DNA of 64,000 nt, from assembly GCF_003597395.2 (NCBI RefSeq), contig NC_133778.1:10515919-10579918 (forward strand), in the 5' to 3' direction. The stretch is from Chelonoidis abingdonii. Lineage: Eukaryota > Chordata > Testudines > Testudinidae. The notes beneath the pieces are model-generated. The model did no database searches. It was not told where the DNA came from and saw nothing but the letters and a program-made list of their open reading frames with translations. The translations under genes were made by a program, and so were the position numbers. This document shows, piece by piece, positions 1 to 10,480 of this stretch; positions within the stretch are counted from its first letter, which is position 1; every line of letters begins with the position of its first letter.

Positions 1-180
1 TCCGAGCCGGCATGACTCTCCTAGTTTGTGTCACTCTCATATTTGAGGTAGGCAGGTGAAGCATTAGGGGGTCTTTTGCCCAAGGACCCCTACTGGAAAG
101 TTGGGTACCAACCGGAATTTGAACCCCGGTCTCTCATATCAAAGGGCAGCGCTCTTAACCACTACACTATCCAGCCGCTT
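1..180 (-). repeat. tRNA-derived SINE, minus strand
   Basis: Read on the minus strand, the segment starts with a tRNA-like head. An A-box-like TAGTGTAGTGG lies at about 159-169, and a B-box-like GGTTCAAATTCC at about 114-125. These are the two halves of an internal RNA polymerase III promoter at roughly tRNA spacing. The acceptor-stem half does not close, and a non-tRNA body follows toward position 1, so this is a SINE and not a working tRNA gene. The element may continue beyond the window edge. The family is not identified. Confidence 0.65.
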
Positions 181-750
181 ATATATAAAAATCAAGGCCT
201 TTTTCATTTCATCCTGGAAAGGTAATAAAACAGATTAATTACCGCAGTTTCATTTTCTGACTCACTCACTGTCTAGCACAATAGTTACATAATTGTCTGC
301 CAACAATGCAGGAAAGATGTTTAAATCCAAACCCAAATATAAAATTTTCAATTTTAGATTTCACAAAATATTTCTATTGACTTCAAACTTTTAGAAACTT
401 TTTAGTACAGAACCTAAATTGATCTGACAGTGGCTCTAAGGAAAAGTAAGTTTTGAAATATTTAAGAGCTATTTCCAGCACATGGGAGCTTTACTACAAT
501 TAATATTAAAATTGGGCTTTTCACCCTCCATTTTCTGTCAGGTATTTTCTGTCATTTCATGACAGAAATTTTCTCAGATTAAGCTTTGTGAGTTCAATAT
601 TTATCAGTTGTTGGACTAATGCATCCTTGGAACTCTTCTGGCTTCAATAGATACTGAGAACTGGATTATACTGTGAACTGATGCAATCGTAACACATTAT
701 TAGGGGCTCTGCTGGAGACAAAATTCTTAAGGACTTCTAGTTATGTTACA
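181..750. other. Intron 2 sequence, AT-rich, no gene
   Basis: This is unremarkable AT-rich DNA inside the inferred second intron of UBE2F. The stretch 296-490 is a diverged direct copy of 3833-4025, listed separately. No exon with splice sites was seen on either strand. Confidence 0.5.
296..490 (+). repeat. Diverged direct repeat, copy 1 (pairs with 3833-4025)
   Basis: Shared blocks in the same order include AGATTTCACAAAA, TATTTCTATTGACTT, a 'GTAC(A/T)GAACCTAAA(T/C)TGATC' block and AAGGAAAAGTAAGTTTTG. Copy 2 lies about 3.5 kb downstream on the same strand. This could be an old tandem duplication or two copies of an unrecognised dispersed repeat. Confidence 0.6.
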
Positions 751-751
751 G

Positions 752-999
752 CAGTGTTGCTGTAGCTCTGTTGGTCCCAGGATATTAAGAAAGTATCTCA
801 CCCACCTTGTCTATCTTTTTACTGGACCAACATCTGTTGGTGAGAGACACGCTTTCAAGTCACACAGAGCTATTTGGGTCTTCTACTTCAGGTTGAAGAC
901 CTGAAGAAGAGCTCTGTGTGGCTCAAAAGCGTCTCTCTCACCAACAGAAGTTGGCCCAATAAAAGAGAGCATCTCACCCACCTTGTCTCTCTAGTTATG
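752..999. repeat. Chelonian SINE pair forming a foldback
   Basis: The left half begins with a head containing TGTAGCTCTGTTGGTCCCAG. It continues through ACTGGACCAAC, CTGTTGGTGAGAGA and CACAGAGCT. The right half (about 893-999) carries the same body in reverse complement: GAGCTCTGTGTGGC, CTCTCACCAACAG and TTGGCCCAATAAAAG. The two halves therefore fold back on each other. Similar arrangements occur near 28.8 and 58.8 kb. The motif matches the well-known turtle tRNA-derived SINE family (Cry-type), a subfamily assignment made from memory. Confidence 0.7.
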
Positions 1000-1132
1000 T
1001 TCAGGTATTCATTATGGATATACGAATGAGTAAACCTCCCACAACCCAAAACCATGACTTCCTACTGTGTAAGAGAGCTTTTATTTTTCTTTAAGCCTTC
1101 ACAGGAAAGGCACAGGAACGTATACATTATAC

Positions 1133-1437
1133 CAGGGGTAGGCAACCTATGGCACGGGTGCCGAAGTCGGCACACGAGCTGGTTTTCAGTGGCACTCGCA
1201 TTGCCCAGGTCCTGGCCACCAATCTGGAGGCTCTATATTTTAATTTTAAATGAAGCTTCTTAAACATTTTAAAAACCTTATTTACTTTACATACAACAAT
1301 AGTTTAGTTATATGTTATATACTTATAGAAAGAGACCTTCTAAAAACATTAAAATGTATTACTGGCACACGAAACCTTAAATTAGAGTGAATAAATGAAG
1401 ACTCGGCACATCACTTCTGAAAGGTTGCTGACCCCTG
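1133..1437. mobile_element. hAT-type non-autonomous DNA transposon (305 bp)
   Basis: The terminal inverted repeats are CAGGGGTAGGCAACC on the left and, read inward from the right end, CAGGGGTCAGCAACC. The flanks CATTATAC (1125-1132) and CATTACAT (1438-1445) match at 6 of 8 positions, as expected for an aged 8-bp hAT target duplication. The interior is AT-rich with no ORF. The ends are those of a common amniote hAT family. Confidence 0.85.
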
Positions 1438-1712
1438 CATTACATTTTAGTATGCAGATAATTACATTTCTGAGCACAATACAGTGCAAATGAGTCTTAC
1501 AAAAGTCAAATGTGCAGCAAGTGATTACTTTTGGATGATCTGATCTGATTATTCAGTAATCTTAATCCTGATTTTATGAGTATCAATGAGACCATAGCTA
1601 TTTACTAAGAATTACTTTGTGGAAAGAGTCAGATACTGAGTTTACAAGAAGGAACAGGAGAATCCCGACGGCAACTGCATTCCTCAAAGGTATGTACTGT
1701 GAGATGGGACAA

Positions 1713-2760
1713 GACCAGTGTTCCCTCTAATTTTTTCCATGTGCGGAATAAATGTTGTGTGCACCGAGGTATGTGCAGATGTGTGCCACCAGTAGAAACA
1801 AAAGACCTAGATATAACATATGTTTTTTAAAAGTTACCACAGGGATAATTACTCCAGCCAGTACAGGTTAAGCATTTTAGAACTCACTACTCAAAGAATT
1901 AAATTTAAGTACAACAGAAATAAAAATTATGAAATGCATAGACAAGTCAAAATACTAAAACAACACACTTTGAAAGAATAAAATTACAGAGAATATATGT
2001 GCATTGCAGGAAGTACCAAGAAGTAACAACAATAATACAAGTATGTGTTGGGAAGTGAGTGTGTGGGAGAGACAGAGACAGAGACGGACAGTGTGTGTGT
2101 TGGCTGCTGGGGAAGTTTCTGAGACATGCAGTGCGCTGTCTCTTTAAGGCCCTCACTGAAAGCTCCCTGCTCTGCGGAGATGGGGACATGGGAACTGGGG
2201 AAGGGGAGAGAAATCAAACAGAGGGACAGAGAGAGAGAGAGACACACACACACAGACAGACAGAGAGCGCGAGAGCGTGCATGCTAGAGCTGGCTGCTGG
2301 GGAAGTCTCAGAGACCGTGCCTTGTCTCTAAGAAAAGCACTCACTCACTGCCTGGAGGCTGGAGTCCTTCAGATCTCAGCAGCTCCAAGTCCTGAGCCAG
2401 GCTGTCCCCTCTCCCCTGCTCTGCAGAGATGGGGTACAGTGGCAGGCGAAAAGGGACACCCTGACATTAGTGCACCCTCCACTCTGCACAGCCAGCAGGA
2501 GGGTCCCAGGAGCAGTTGCAGAAGCAATGCGGCTACCAAGCAACAGGGGGAGGGGCACATGCTGCTGGATGTGCATGCTCTACTAATCAATTGCGCAGCA
2601 CTTGAATCTCTCCTAAGCGGCTGCCCAACCGCACAGCTTAAAGGGAACAGAGGACAAGACATGCTTTTCAAGATCCCTTGGAAAATGGTTTTATTAGCTG
2701 CTGCAGGTGGCTGTTTATTTCTGATCTTAAAGTCATAAAAAAATAAAACAAAGTGCCTTG
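1713..2760. mobile_element. Probable hAT-derived repeat, right end undefined
   Basis: The left edge CCAGTGTTCCCTCTAATTTT resembles the terminus of an abundant reptile hAT family. The interior has a purine/CA microsatellite and an internal duplication. The phrase GGCTGCTGGGGAAGT...CTGAGA occurs at about 2100 and again at about 2290, each followed by a 'CTCACTGA/CACTCACTG' block. No right terminus or target duplication was found, so extent and class are uncertain. The open frames here are low-complexity and not considered genes. Confidence 0.4.
2063..2275. repeat. GA/GT/CA microsatellite cluster
   Basis: Runs of GAGACAGAGACAGAGAC and GTGTGTGTG lie near 2070-2100. (GA)n followed by (CA)n and CAGACAGACAGAGAGCGCGAGAG lies near 2230-2275. 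These are simple sequence inside the hAT-like repeat. Confidence 0.9.
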
Positions 2761-2919
2761 GCCCTTTGCTTCACTTCAGAGATGGGCTCCCAGCCAGCAG
2801 CTACCACTCTCCAGCTCTGAAGGCAGCACTACCGCCAGCAGCAGCGCAGAAGTAAGGGTAGCAGTACTGCAACTCCGCCTACAATAGCCTTGCAACCCTC
2901 TCTCCCCCCCCCAACTCCT

Positions 2920-3180
2920 TTTTGGATCAGGACCCCTGCAGTTACAACTCTATGAAATTTCAGTTTTAAATAGCTGAAATCATGAAATTTATGATTTTTA
3001 AAATCCTATAACTGTGAAATTGGCCACAATGGACCGTGAATTTGGTAGGGCCCTATTATAATATTTTAAATATAAAGAAGTGTTTATAATTTATAGGAGT
3101 GGTTGCACTCAGGCTTGCTGTGTGAAAGGGGTCCCCAAAACAAAAAAGTTTGAGAATCACTGATAAAGTTAGTATAGTAA
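2920..3180. repeat. Degenerate interspersed repeat ending in hAT-like terminus
   Basis: The segment ends with AAAAAGTTTGAGAATCACTG, whose reverse complement (CAGTGATTCTCAAAC) is a typical hAT/Charlie-type terminus. The block GGCTTGCTGTGTGAAAGGGG just before it recurs at about 42920-42945 next to the same kind of end. A short internal palindromic stretch is built on GAAATCATGAAATTTATGATTT. The left terminus is not clear. Confidence 0.45.
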
Positions 3181-3832
3181 TTATAGGAATGAAAAAAAGG
3201 AAGACATAAGTAGATTGCTAAACCTGCAACCGTGAGATCTAACAGAGGCAAGGAAGACAGTGCCCTGGTTACACAACTCTATGTATCACACTGATCTCTA
3301 CTTTAAGAAACCATTCCAACTTGATGTTTACATTAGTAATGTACAGCTAAGAGATAAATTACTGTAAATTAATTTAAAAATTAATCTGCTTTAAGGCTAA
3401 ATACTGAAGTGTTTGTCAAACTTATCAGGTGGGACACATTACTATATGCAGAACGCATCTGAAGTTGATGATTCAGTTAGGCTAAATGCCATACATTATC
3501 TCACAATGTAACAAACTTCCTGTTCATCTCCCCATTTCATTACATATCTCTTTCTTTGCTGTAAGTAAAATACAAGAATAATCAATACTACAACCAAAAC
3601 CTTAAAAATACCACTAGAACTCTGTTGATGTTTTACTACTCTATTGATGTTCTACATAGACACATTGCAACTAGCTGGACATTCAAAACAATTTCATTTG
3701 TGGAGAGTACTCTTCAAAATACAATGCCTCACATAATTAGAAGCAGCTATTACTATAATTCAACCCTCTTTTTAAAAATCTGAAAATATATATGTACTGT
3801 TACAAGTTATCAACTACTGTTATATATGAGCT

Positions 3833-4025
3833 TCCCACAATGCAGAACAGATGTTTAAACCTTAACTTAAAATATATAATTGTCTTTTTTAGATTTCACA
3901 AAAATATTTCTATTGACTTTAGGCTTACACATTCATTTTTGGTACTGAACCTAAACTGATCAGACAACAACTCTTTAAGGAAAAGTAAGTTTTGTGACAT
4001 TAAATTTAAGGGCTCTCTCCGAGAC
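3833..4025 (+). repeat. Diverged direct repeat, copy 2 (pairs with 296-490)
   Basis: This copy has the same block order as 296-490. The shared region peters out after the GTAAGTTTTG block. See the copy 1 entry. Confidence 0.6.
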
Positions 4026-4329
4026 CTGGCACATGACAAACACACTGGAGAGAAATCTCTCTCCATTTCTCAATTTGTTTACTTCTGCTTATAGTCCATT
4101 TCACTGTTTTCCATGCACAGTACAATGTTTTCCTGTTTGCATAAGTCTTTCACACAAGGAAGTGGAAAACATTTAAAAAATTGGAACATGATTCTAAAAC
4201 CACAAAAATTGGTTGGAATGGAGTTGAGGGGAACGATAACCGATAAACTGAATCTACCATTAACTCTTCTTCTGAATCAATTCCAAATTGATTAATCTTC
4301 TTTAAACAATTTAGAGCAATAACAAATGT

Positions 4330-4356
4330 AAAAAAAAAAAAAAAAAAAAAAAAAAA
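4330..4356 (+). repeat. Poly(A) tract, 27 A
   Basis: An uninterrupted run of 27 A. No SINE or LINE body can be recognised directly upstream, so it may be a plain homopolymer and not a retroposon tail. Confidence 0.9.
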
Positions 4357-4597
4357 TCAAGCTAAACAACATCAACATCAATAAAGTCAGTCATAAAAGC
4401 AGGGTGTTTTAACCAGTAAATTCTTCCTTCCCCACTGTAAAAATTCCCCAGTGGTATAGATATGAACACAAAGCATAATCTTGACATGACATATGCATAA
4501 GCATGAAGGTCAGAATGGAGCCCGCAAAATTACTACATTCACAACAAATTTACCTATGATGAGATTCCCCTCTATCCCTCTTTACTAGACCGTATAG

Positions 4598-5191
4598 CAG
4601 AGATGGACAAACTACAGCCCATGGGCCACACTCCGCCCGCTGGACCTTCCTGCCTGGCCTTTGAGCTCCCGGCCAGGGAGGCTAGCCCCCGGCCCCTCCC
4701 CTACTGTCCCCCCTCTCCCGCAGCCTCAGCTCGCCATGACATAAGAGCCCTGGGTGGTGCAGCTGCCAGACATGCTGCTCTGAGCGGCATGGTAAGGGGA
4801 GGGGGGGTGGATAAGGGGCAGGGGTCCCAGGGAGCACTCAGGGGATGGATGGGGCAGAGGTTCTGGGGTGAGGGAGGGAGTGGTTAGAAGATGGGGGGTT
4901 AGATAGGCATGGGAGTCCCGGGGGGGCCAGGGGTTTGGATAGGGGTCGAGGCAGTCAGGGGACAGGGGGGGTTGGATAGGTGGTGGGATCCTGGGGGGGT
5001 GGTTACGGGACAAGGAGCGGGGGGAGGGACTGGAGGTTCTGAGGGGGGAGTCAGGGGACGGGAAGTGGGGGAGGGCAGATGAGGGCAGGGGCCAGGCTGT
5101 TTAAGGAGGCACAACCTTCCCTACCCAGCCCTCCATATAATTTCAGAATCCTGATGTGGCCCTCAAGCCAAAAAAAGTTTGCCCACCTCTG
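4598..5191. mobile_element. hAT non-autonomous transposon with G-rich interior (594 bp)
   Basis: The termini CAGAGATGGACAAAC and (inward from the right) CAGAGGTGGGCAAAC form the inverted ends. A perfect 8-bp target duplication, CCGTATAG, lies at 4590-4597 and 5192-5199. The interior is an irregular G-rich array with many GGGG runs (4795-5090). Open frames across it come from that composition. It belongs to the same broad group as the elements at 20920-21532 and 37178-37931. Confidence 0.92.
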
Positions 5192-5199
5192 CCGTATAG

Positions 5200-5802
5200 G
5201 GAAAGTGCATTTTGTTTTGTACATCTTTTGATCCTGCCTAAGTTCAAGATATGTATCTTGACATTTATGACAAAGCAACTCCACTTTCCATATCCCAGTT
5301 TCAGTAACTGAACACTGACACTGACATTTCCATTTTCATTCTTCTTACTAAATACTATATCAACTCTATTATTCAAGGCAGATGGATGTTTTGCTCCCCC
5401 AAGCTGTATAATTAAATTGTGGGTTGGTATTACAAATGAAGAGAACTTGTAAAGTCTGAAAAAGATTTTGTCCAATACTATCCATTTTTAATTAAGAGGT
5501 ATACTTTATTCCTTTCTCTTCCAAATGCTTACCTTAAAAAGAATGTTGTCAAATCACACACTTATTCTATATGCAATGTAACAGTTGCCTATCGAATTAT
5601 CAGAAAACTAGTAGCACTAAGTGAAATAAGCCATGCAGGCTAACTGTGCATGGAAGCCAGAAATTTCTCTCTCCCCAATCCAGGAAAAAAAACCCAATAT
5701 GTAACCTTGCACAAGTCACTTCACTTGCGTCACAGAGATGCACACATGAAAATTAGGTACAAATAATCACTACAATTAAAATTGGATAATGCATCAGAGC
5801 TA
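5200..5802. other. Intronic DNA, no gene seen
   Basis: A 110-codon open frame on the minus strand (5143-5475) crosses from the hAT element into this DNA. It shows no recognised domain or splice context and is not called. Otherwise nothing distinctive was seen. Confidence 0.4.
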
Positions 5803-5901
5803 GGGTGACCAGACAGCAAATGTGAAAAATCAGGACAGGGAGTGGGGGTAATAGGAGCCTATATAAGAAAAAGACCCCAAAATCGGGACATTCGGTCACC
5901 C
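5803..5901. mobile_element. Short mariner/Tc1-like MITE (99 bp)
   Basis: The inverted ends GGGTGACCAGA and (from the right) GGGTGACCGAA are flanked by TA on both sides (5801-5802 and 5902-5903). That is the target duplication used by mariner/Tc1 elements. The interior includes AAAAAGACCCCAAAATCGGGA, a piece of a MITE abundant in turtles. No coding capacity. Confidence 0.8.
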
Positions 5902-5903
5902 TA

Positions 5904-7155
5904 ATCAGAGCAGATCTCTCTTTTATAAGTTAAACACTAGAAAGTCTTGACAATACTTTCCTTTGGATTTCTTCCAATTCTTCTTACCACAACTAATTTA
6001 TGTGCGTTTTATTGTATGTGTCACATACTTTCATGTAATTCCATTTTAGTTTTCCATCATCAAGGGTTGATCTTTAAATTTACCCTGAAGCTTATCTTTC
6101 TTCACAAATAAGCACCATTTCACTCTAAGATGACGCTATGAAATCATAAAATCATATTCCCTTTTCAGCATGCAATGTCTTATGTGATCATTCCAGAAAT
6201 AGGCCTGTTGTGAACATAACAGACGATATATGAATTCACAGTTGAACTTTTTTCCAATCCTTAGATGAACAATGCTATGGAAATGTAAAGTATCTTTCTC
6301 TCTTTCAATCACACCCTTTGATCTTCTTATTCATAACAATAGTAAGCAACAACTAGGATTACTGTAACTAAAAGTTTAGAGTAAAAACTAATTTCTTTGT
6401 TTTTCCCAGTTTACTCACATAGTGTATTTACCTGCACCTTTTTTTTTTTTTTTTTTTTTTTAAACACACACCCACGCACCCACCCACCCCAGTTTTGGGA
6501 GTCTTTCACAAAGTAACAGAACAGAGTCAGTCAGTCAGTCTCTCTCTCTCTCATCAGGATGCCTATGGGGCAGGCACTATTAGTTCTGCTTTTTTAATAT
6601 TTGACTAAATTTCAAGCTACAACTCTCTCTTCAACAGAATGAAATATATGAGATCACATCTGATGAAAAGTAAGATGTTGATGTACTTCAAAAAATGCAG
6701 CTGAATAAAGTGTCTTTATGATCCCATAAGCACATACATTATACTTCTATCACTGACACTCTGGCACGTTATTTTTTTAAATAAATTTAACTTTATTATA
6801 AAATTTAATTCTCACAGTATTTTTGCTTGCAGTCCCCTGGCTCTTTAAATCATTCAAGAACAATCTGTCTTTGGCCCAGTCCTGCGAAGCACTGACCATC
6901 TTGAACAATCAGGCACTATCAGCAGTCATGACTCATGCAAAAGCTGGTCTTCAAAAAATGAAAATATGGTAATTCCAAAAAGTGAATTCTCTCTTTCAGC
7001 TGAAGTTGATGGCTTGCAAAAACCTGAACAGGAAAAGTTATAAATGCCATGTTTCCAGTCTCTGAAAACTAGCCTGTGCTCACAGTTTGTCAGTTTCAAG
7101 GAACAGATGGGAAGAACAGCACACAGGTGGCTAAGTAAAAGGGGCAAGAGTATGT
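5904..7155. other. Intronic DNA with simple repeats
   Basis: A T-tract followed by CACACACCCACGCACCCACC lies at about 6439-6490. A CAGT/TC microsatellite (CAGTCAGTCAGTCTCTCTCTC) lies at about 6525-6553. No exon was recognised on either strand. Confidence 0.5.
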
Positions 7156-7659
7156 GGCCTGGTCTACACTACAAAGTCAGGCTGACATAAGCTGCTTTAC
7201 ATTGCCCTAGTTATGTGTCTACACTTAAATCCATCTCTCAACAATATAAGTGACCCATTTCAACGACATAGTAACACCACCTCCCTTTGCAGCACAGAGC
7301 CATGGTCAATGTATGGCGGTCAACACACCTTGAGTGTGGACACTGCACTACTTACGTCAACCCTAACAGTCCTCCAAGCAGCTGTCCCACAATGACCAAC
7401 ACTGTCCACACGCTGGTCACAATTGTGAGTTTCACTGACAAGGTCATAGAGACTGGAACCCCCACATCTCCTCACATTTAAAACCCCCGTAAGTTTTTGA
7501 AATGATTTTTTTTTTTGGTTGTCCAGCTTGGTGAGCACACCTCTATCTTCTCTCCCGTGCTCGGCACATCTGCCCAGATGATCATGCTCCAGATGCGCTC
7601 CTGTCTAGAGCAGACAGGAGACACTGGGTCTCCTGGACCTGTGCGGAGAAAAGGCTGTG

Positions 7660-9175
7660 CAGACACAGGTCTCAACCAGTCACAAAAATGCAGACATCTA
7701 TGAGCAGTTTGCTTGGGTGATGCAAGAGAAGGGGTATAACAGGGAACAGCAGCAGTGCCATGTGAAAGCAAAAGAACTATCGCAGACATAGTAGAAAGCC
7801 AGAGAGGCCAATAATCTGGTGCCCAACCGCAGACCTGCCACTTTTAAAATGAGTTGGATAGCGAAGACCCTATTACCACCCCACACACCACTGTGGATAC
7901 CTCCAAGGAACCAGAGTCACAGGCTCCCGGCCGAGAACAATAAGGAGGTGGTAGTGGCAGATAATGAGGAAGAGGCGGCGTATAAAGGACAGGATCTGTC
8001 TTTGACTTGATCACAGTTTTACCAGTCCCATCAGGTGAGCCCAATGTAGGGAAGGACTCTTGGGTAAGCGTGTAGATAAATCTTCCGTGACAAGAACGGC
8101 ACTCCCAAATTAGCAGGATGCAGCTTTTGCCTTTTATTAATTTTGTCGTACTAGAAGAGGTAGCAGTACAACAGAAACAGAGTTGCTATCAGCTTTTCAT
8201 TCACCTATAGTTAGGCAGGACGGGCCATGTGCAACAGTTTATGTGCACGTCTCTTCCTTGAATTCTCAGAGCTCTCAATGAAACTTCCATGGAGGTACAT
8301 TGGAATCCTCTCCCAAAGGTTTCTAGGGATGGCAGACTTATTTCTTCCTCCGTGGCAGGACACTTTCCCACACTAGGAGGTGATAACTTCAGCAGGCACC
8401 ATTGCAGTACACAGGCTAGAAGCATACAGGGTCGAGCAGCTTCAGGATGTCAGCAGTAGCTAAGTTCTCTCTGCCATTGTTACTCTCAGGGGTGAAGTAT
8501 CAGCTAACACTACTTCCTGTGGAAAATGGTGCCGATATTCAGTGCCATTGTTCTATACTCAGTTCCATGCAACCAAGCAATTTCCTCTGTGTTTCCCTAA
8601 CCAGTGGTGAATCATTCTCACCATGGCTTGAGTTGAGTGTGGCACTGGGAATCAGGAACTCGAAAGCAGAAGTGTTGATAACATTATCTTGTTTAACTGA
8701 GCGAGGAAGAGAAGGGGGTGAGGGGAGGGTTCTGAATCTTAAATTTCACCTTCTGTTCCTACTATCCTGACAATGGAACCTTGGTGTGTTTCATCTGTAG
8801 CTGCAGCCATTGTGGCCTTGAGGGGGACTCCCTCCACATCAGCAAAATGATTGACCCAGGTGACAAGAAAACAGAGGATCGGGGAGGATGTGTTCTGCAA
8901 GATCCTGCAAGCCTGGGCTTCATCACACCTTGAACAGAGGGCCTAGAGGGTGAATATTGCAGACTGTATATAGAGACAGAAAGAGCAGACAGGAGAAAGG
9001 CATAGGTAAGGGAGAGGAAGATACACCAAAGCATAATGGGGCTTCTCCGACACCAAACTCAGGTGCTGCAGACTCTTGCAAAGCTCAAGGTTCAACAATC
9101 CTTGGCTTGACTGTCAATGCATTCTGTGAAGAACTGCAATATACTGCCTCCCTACATCCCTTCTGTCATGAGTAA
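7660..9175 (+). pseudogene. Harbinger MYB/SANT-like DNA-binding protein, degenerate
   Basis: PIF/Harbinger elements carry a MYB/SANT-like protein that brings the nuclease to DNA and to the element ends. Around 7692-7860 the plus strand reads, with frame jumps and stops, as a trihelix/MYB-like segment. It has the pattern AWVMQEKGYNREQQQCHVKA followed by KELSQT and then NRRPATF. In this family that region takes the form of a helix with a conserved Q-C-x-V-K core. A second block at about 8881-8970 (RIGEDVF, ILQAWASSHLEQR, stop, RVNIA) and a following stretch around 9035-9100 fit the C-terminal part. Stops and frameshifts exclude a working product. Assignment is by family resemblance. Confidence 0.55.
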
Positions 9176-9384
9176 GGCCCTCAGTTGCGCCTGCTCAGTA
9201 CTTCTGATGCCCTAACAAACCAGCTAGGCTGCCTCATGGACTGCCCTGCCTAACTGGCTGAGGCGGCCAGCAGGCCAATTCTTAAACCTAGCAGAAGCAG
9301 CTTGCTGGCTGCTCAGTGCACATGCCAATGGACACTCTGCCGCCCTTTGCTTGACTTTGTTCTTCTTCACACAGCACACAGTCA

Positions 9385-9672
9385 ATCTGTGGAACTCCTT
9401 GCCTGAGGAGGTTTTGAAGGCTAGGACTATAACAGGGTTTAAAAGAGAACCTCCATGAATTTATCTAGTTAAGTCCATTAATGGCTATTAGCCAGGATGG
9501 GTAAGGAATGGTGACCCTAGCCTCTGTTTGTCAGATGGTGGAGATGGATGACAGGAGAGAGATCACTTGATCACTACCTGTTAGGTTCACTCCCTCTGGG
9601 GCACCGTCAGTAGGCAGGATACTGGGCTGGATGGACCTTTGGTCTGACCCAGTATGGCCATTCTTATGACTC
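9385..9672 (+). mobile_element. CR1 LINE 3' end, truncated, plus strand
   Basis: The segment starts with TCTGTGGAACTCCTTGCC and runs through the standard CR1 3' region. It ends with GACCCAGTATGGCCATTCTTATG, the start of the octamer tail typical of CR1. CR1 copies are usually 5'-truncated, as here. It sits inside the Harbinger element, so it inserted after that element. The same 3' region is found in reverse orientation at 28438-28600 and 31388-31608. Confidence 0.85.
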
Positions 9673-10480
9673 TCCAAGCCCCACTCCTGCTTTGCCCCTC
9701 CACTACTCCAGCCCAGATTCTGCCCTGGATCCAGCTTTGTTCCCATCCTATTCCAACCTTGTTCCTGCCTCTCCTCACTCCTTGTAATCCAGTTCCAGCC
9801 TTCGGCTCTGACTCCTGACTTCAACTCTGTCTCAACCCTTTTCTCTGGCATTCGGACTCCGATTACTAGGCCTGATTCCTGCTCCAAACCAATCCACTGA
9901 CACCCCCTCAGAATTCCTTATGGCTTCAGGGCCAGCCTGCCTATCCCTACCACTCAACACCAGGGAAAAGCACGGACAACAGCAGCTTTACTTACAGTGA
10001 CCTATGAGAGCAACAGTTGATGTATGCGTAGCTACAATGGACATCCATGTTCCTTCCTCTGGTTTATTAATTAAGGTTCCTACATTTTTTTAAGTGAAAA
10101 TGTATTTAACTTTTAAGTTCGTCAGATTATTTTTTGAATCAGTTTTTGTTAGTGAATAAAATGCTTGTGTTTTTAAAGTTATTTATCTTTATTAGTTTAT
10201 AAACTATAAAGTAGTGCTCTCACTACACATTAAATGCCAGTAAGGATCATGGGGGACCCAGCTTCCAAGTAGTACATTCACTTCACCCTGGATCACTGCC
10301 AGACACTATAGTTGTCAAACATACGGCAACTCCCCTCCATCACCACCACCACCACCACCACGTGTATGGTCATTGATATAAACACAGATGCGCAGCAAGC
10401 ACCACACAATTCGTAACAGGCCCCCAAACTGCTATCCCAGATTGAGTACAGTACACCACAGCACATAGTTTGGCCCGCTG
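9673..10480. other. Harbinger interior, no gene seen
   Basis: Pyrimidine-rich quasi-repeats of the form CT(C/G)CAA(G/C)CC and GACTCC lie at about 9670-9890. A CAC trinucleotide run is at about 10341-10362. No intact ORF. Confidence 0.4.

Noticed and set aside
1..180. Functional tRNA gene
   Set aside because: A and B boxes are present, but the acceptor stem does not pair and a long non-tRNA body follows. It fits a SINE.
2277..2738. 153-codon plus-strand frame
   Set aside because: It lies in a hAT-like repeat with internal duplication and microsatellite. No domain, no splice context.
5143..5475. 110-codon minus-strand frame
   Set aside because: No recognised domain. It crosses the boundary of the hAT element at 5191, and nothing supports it as an exon.
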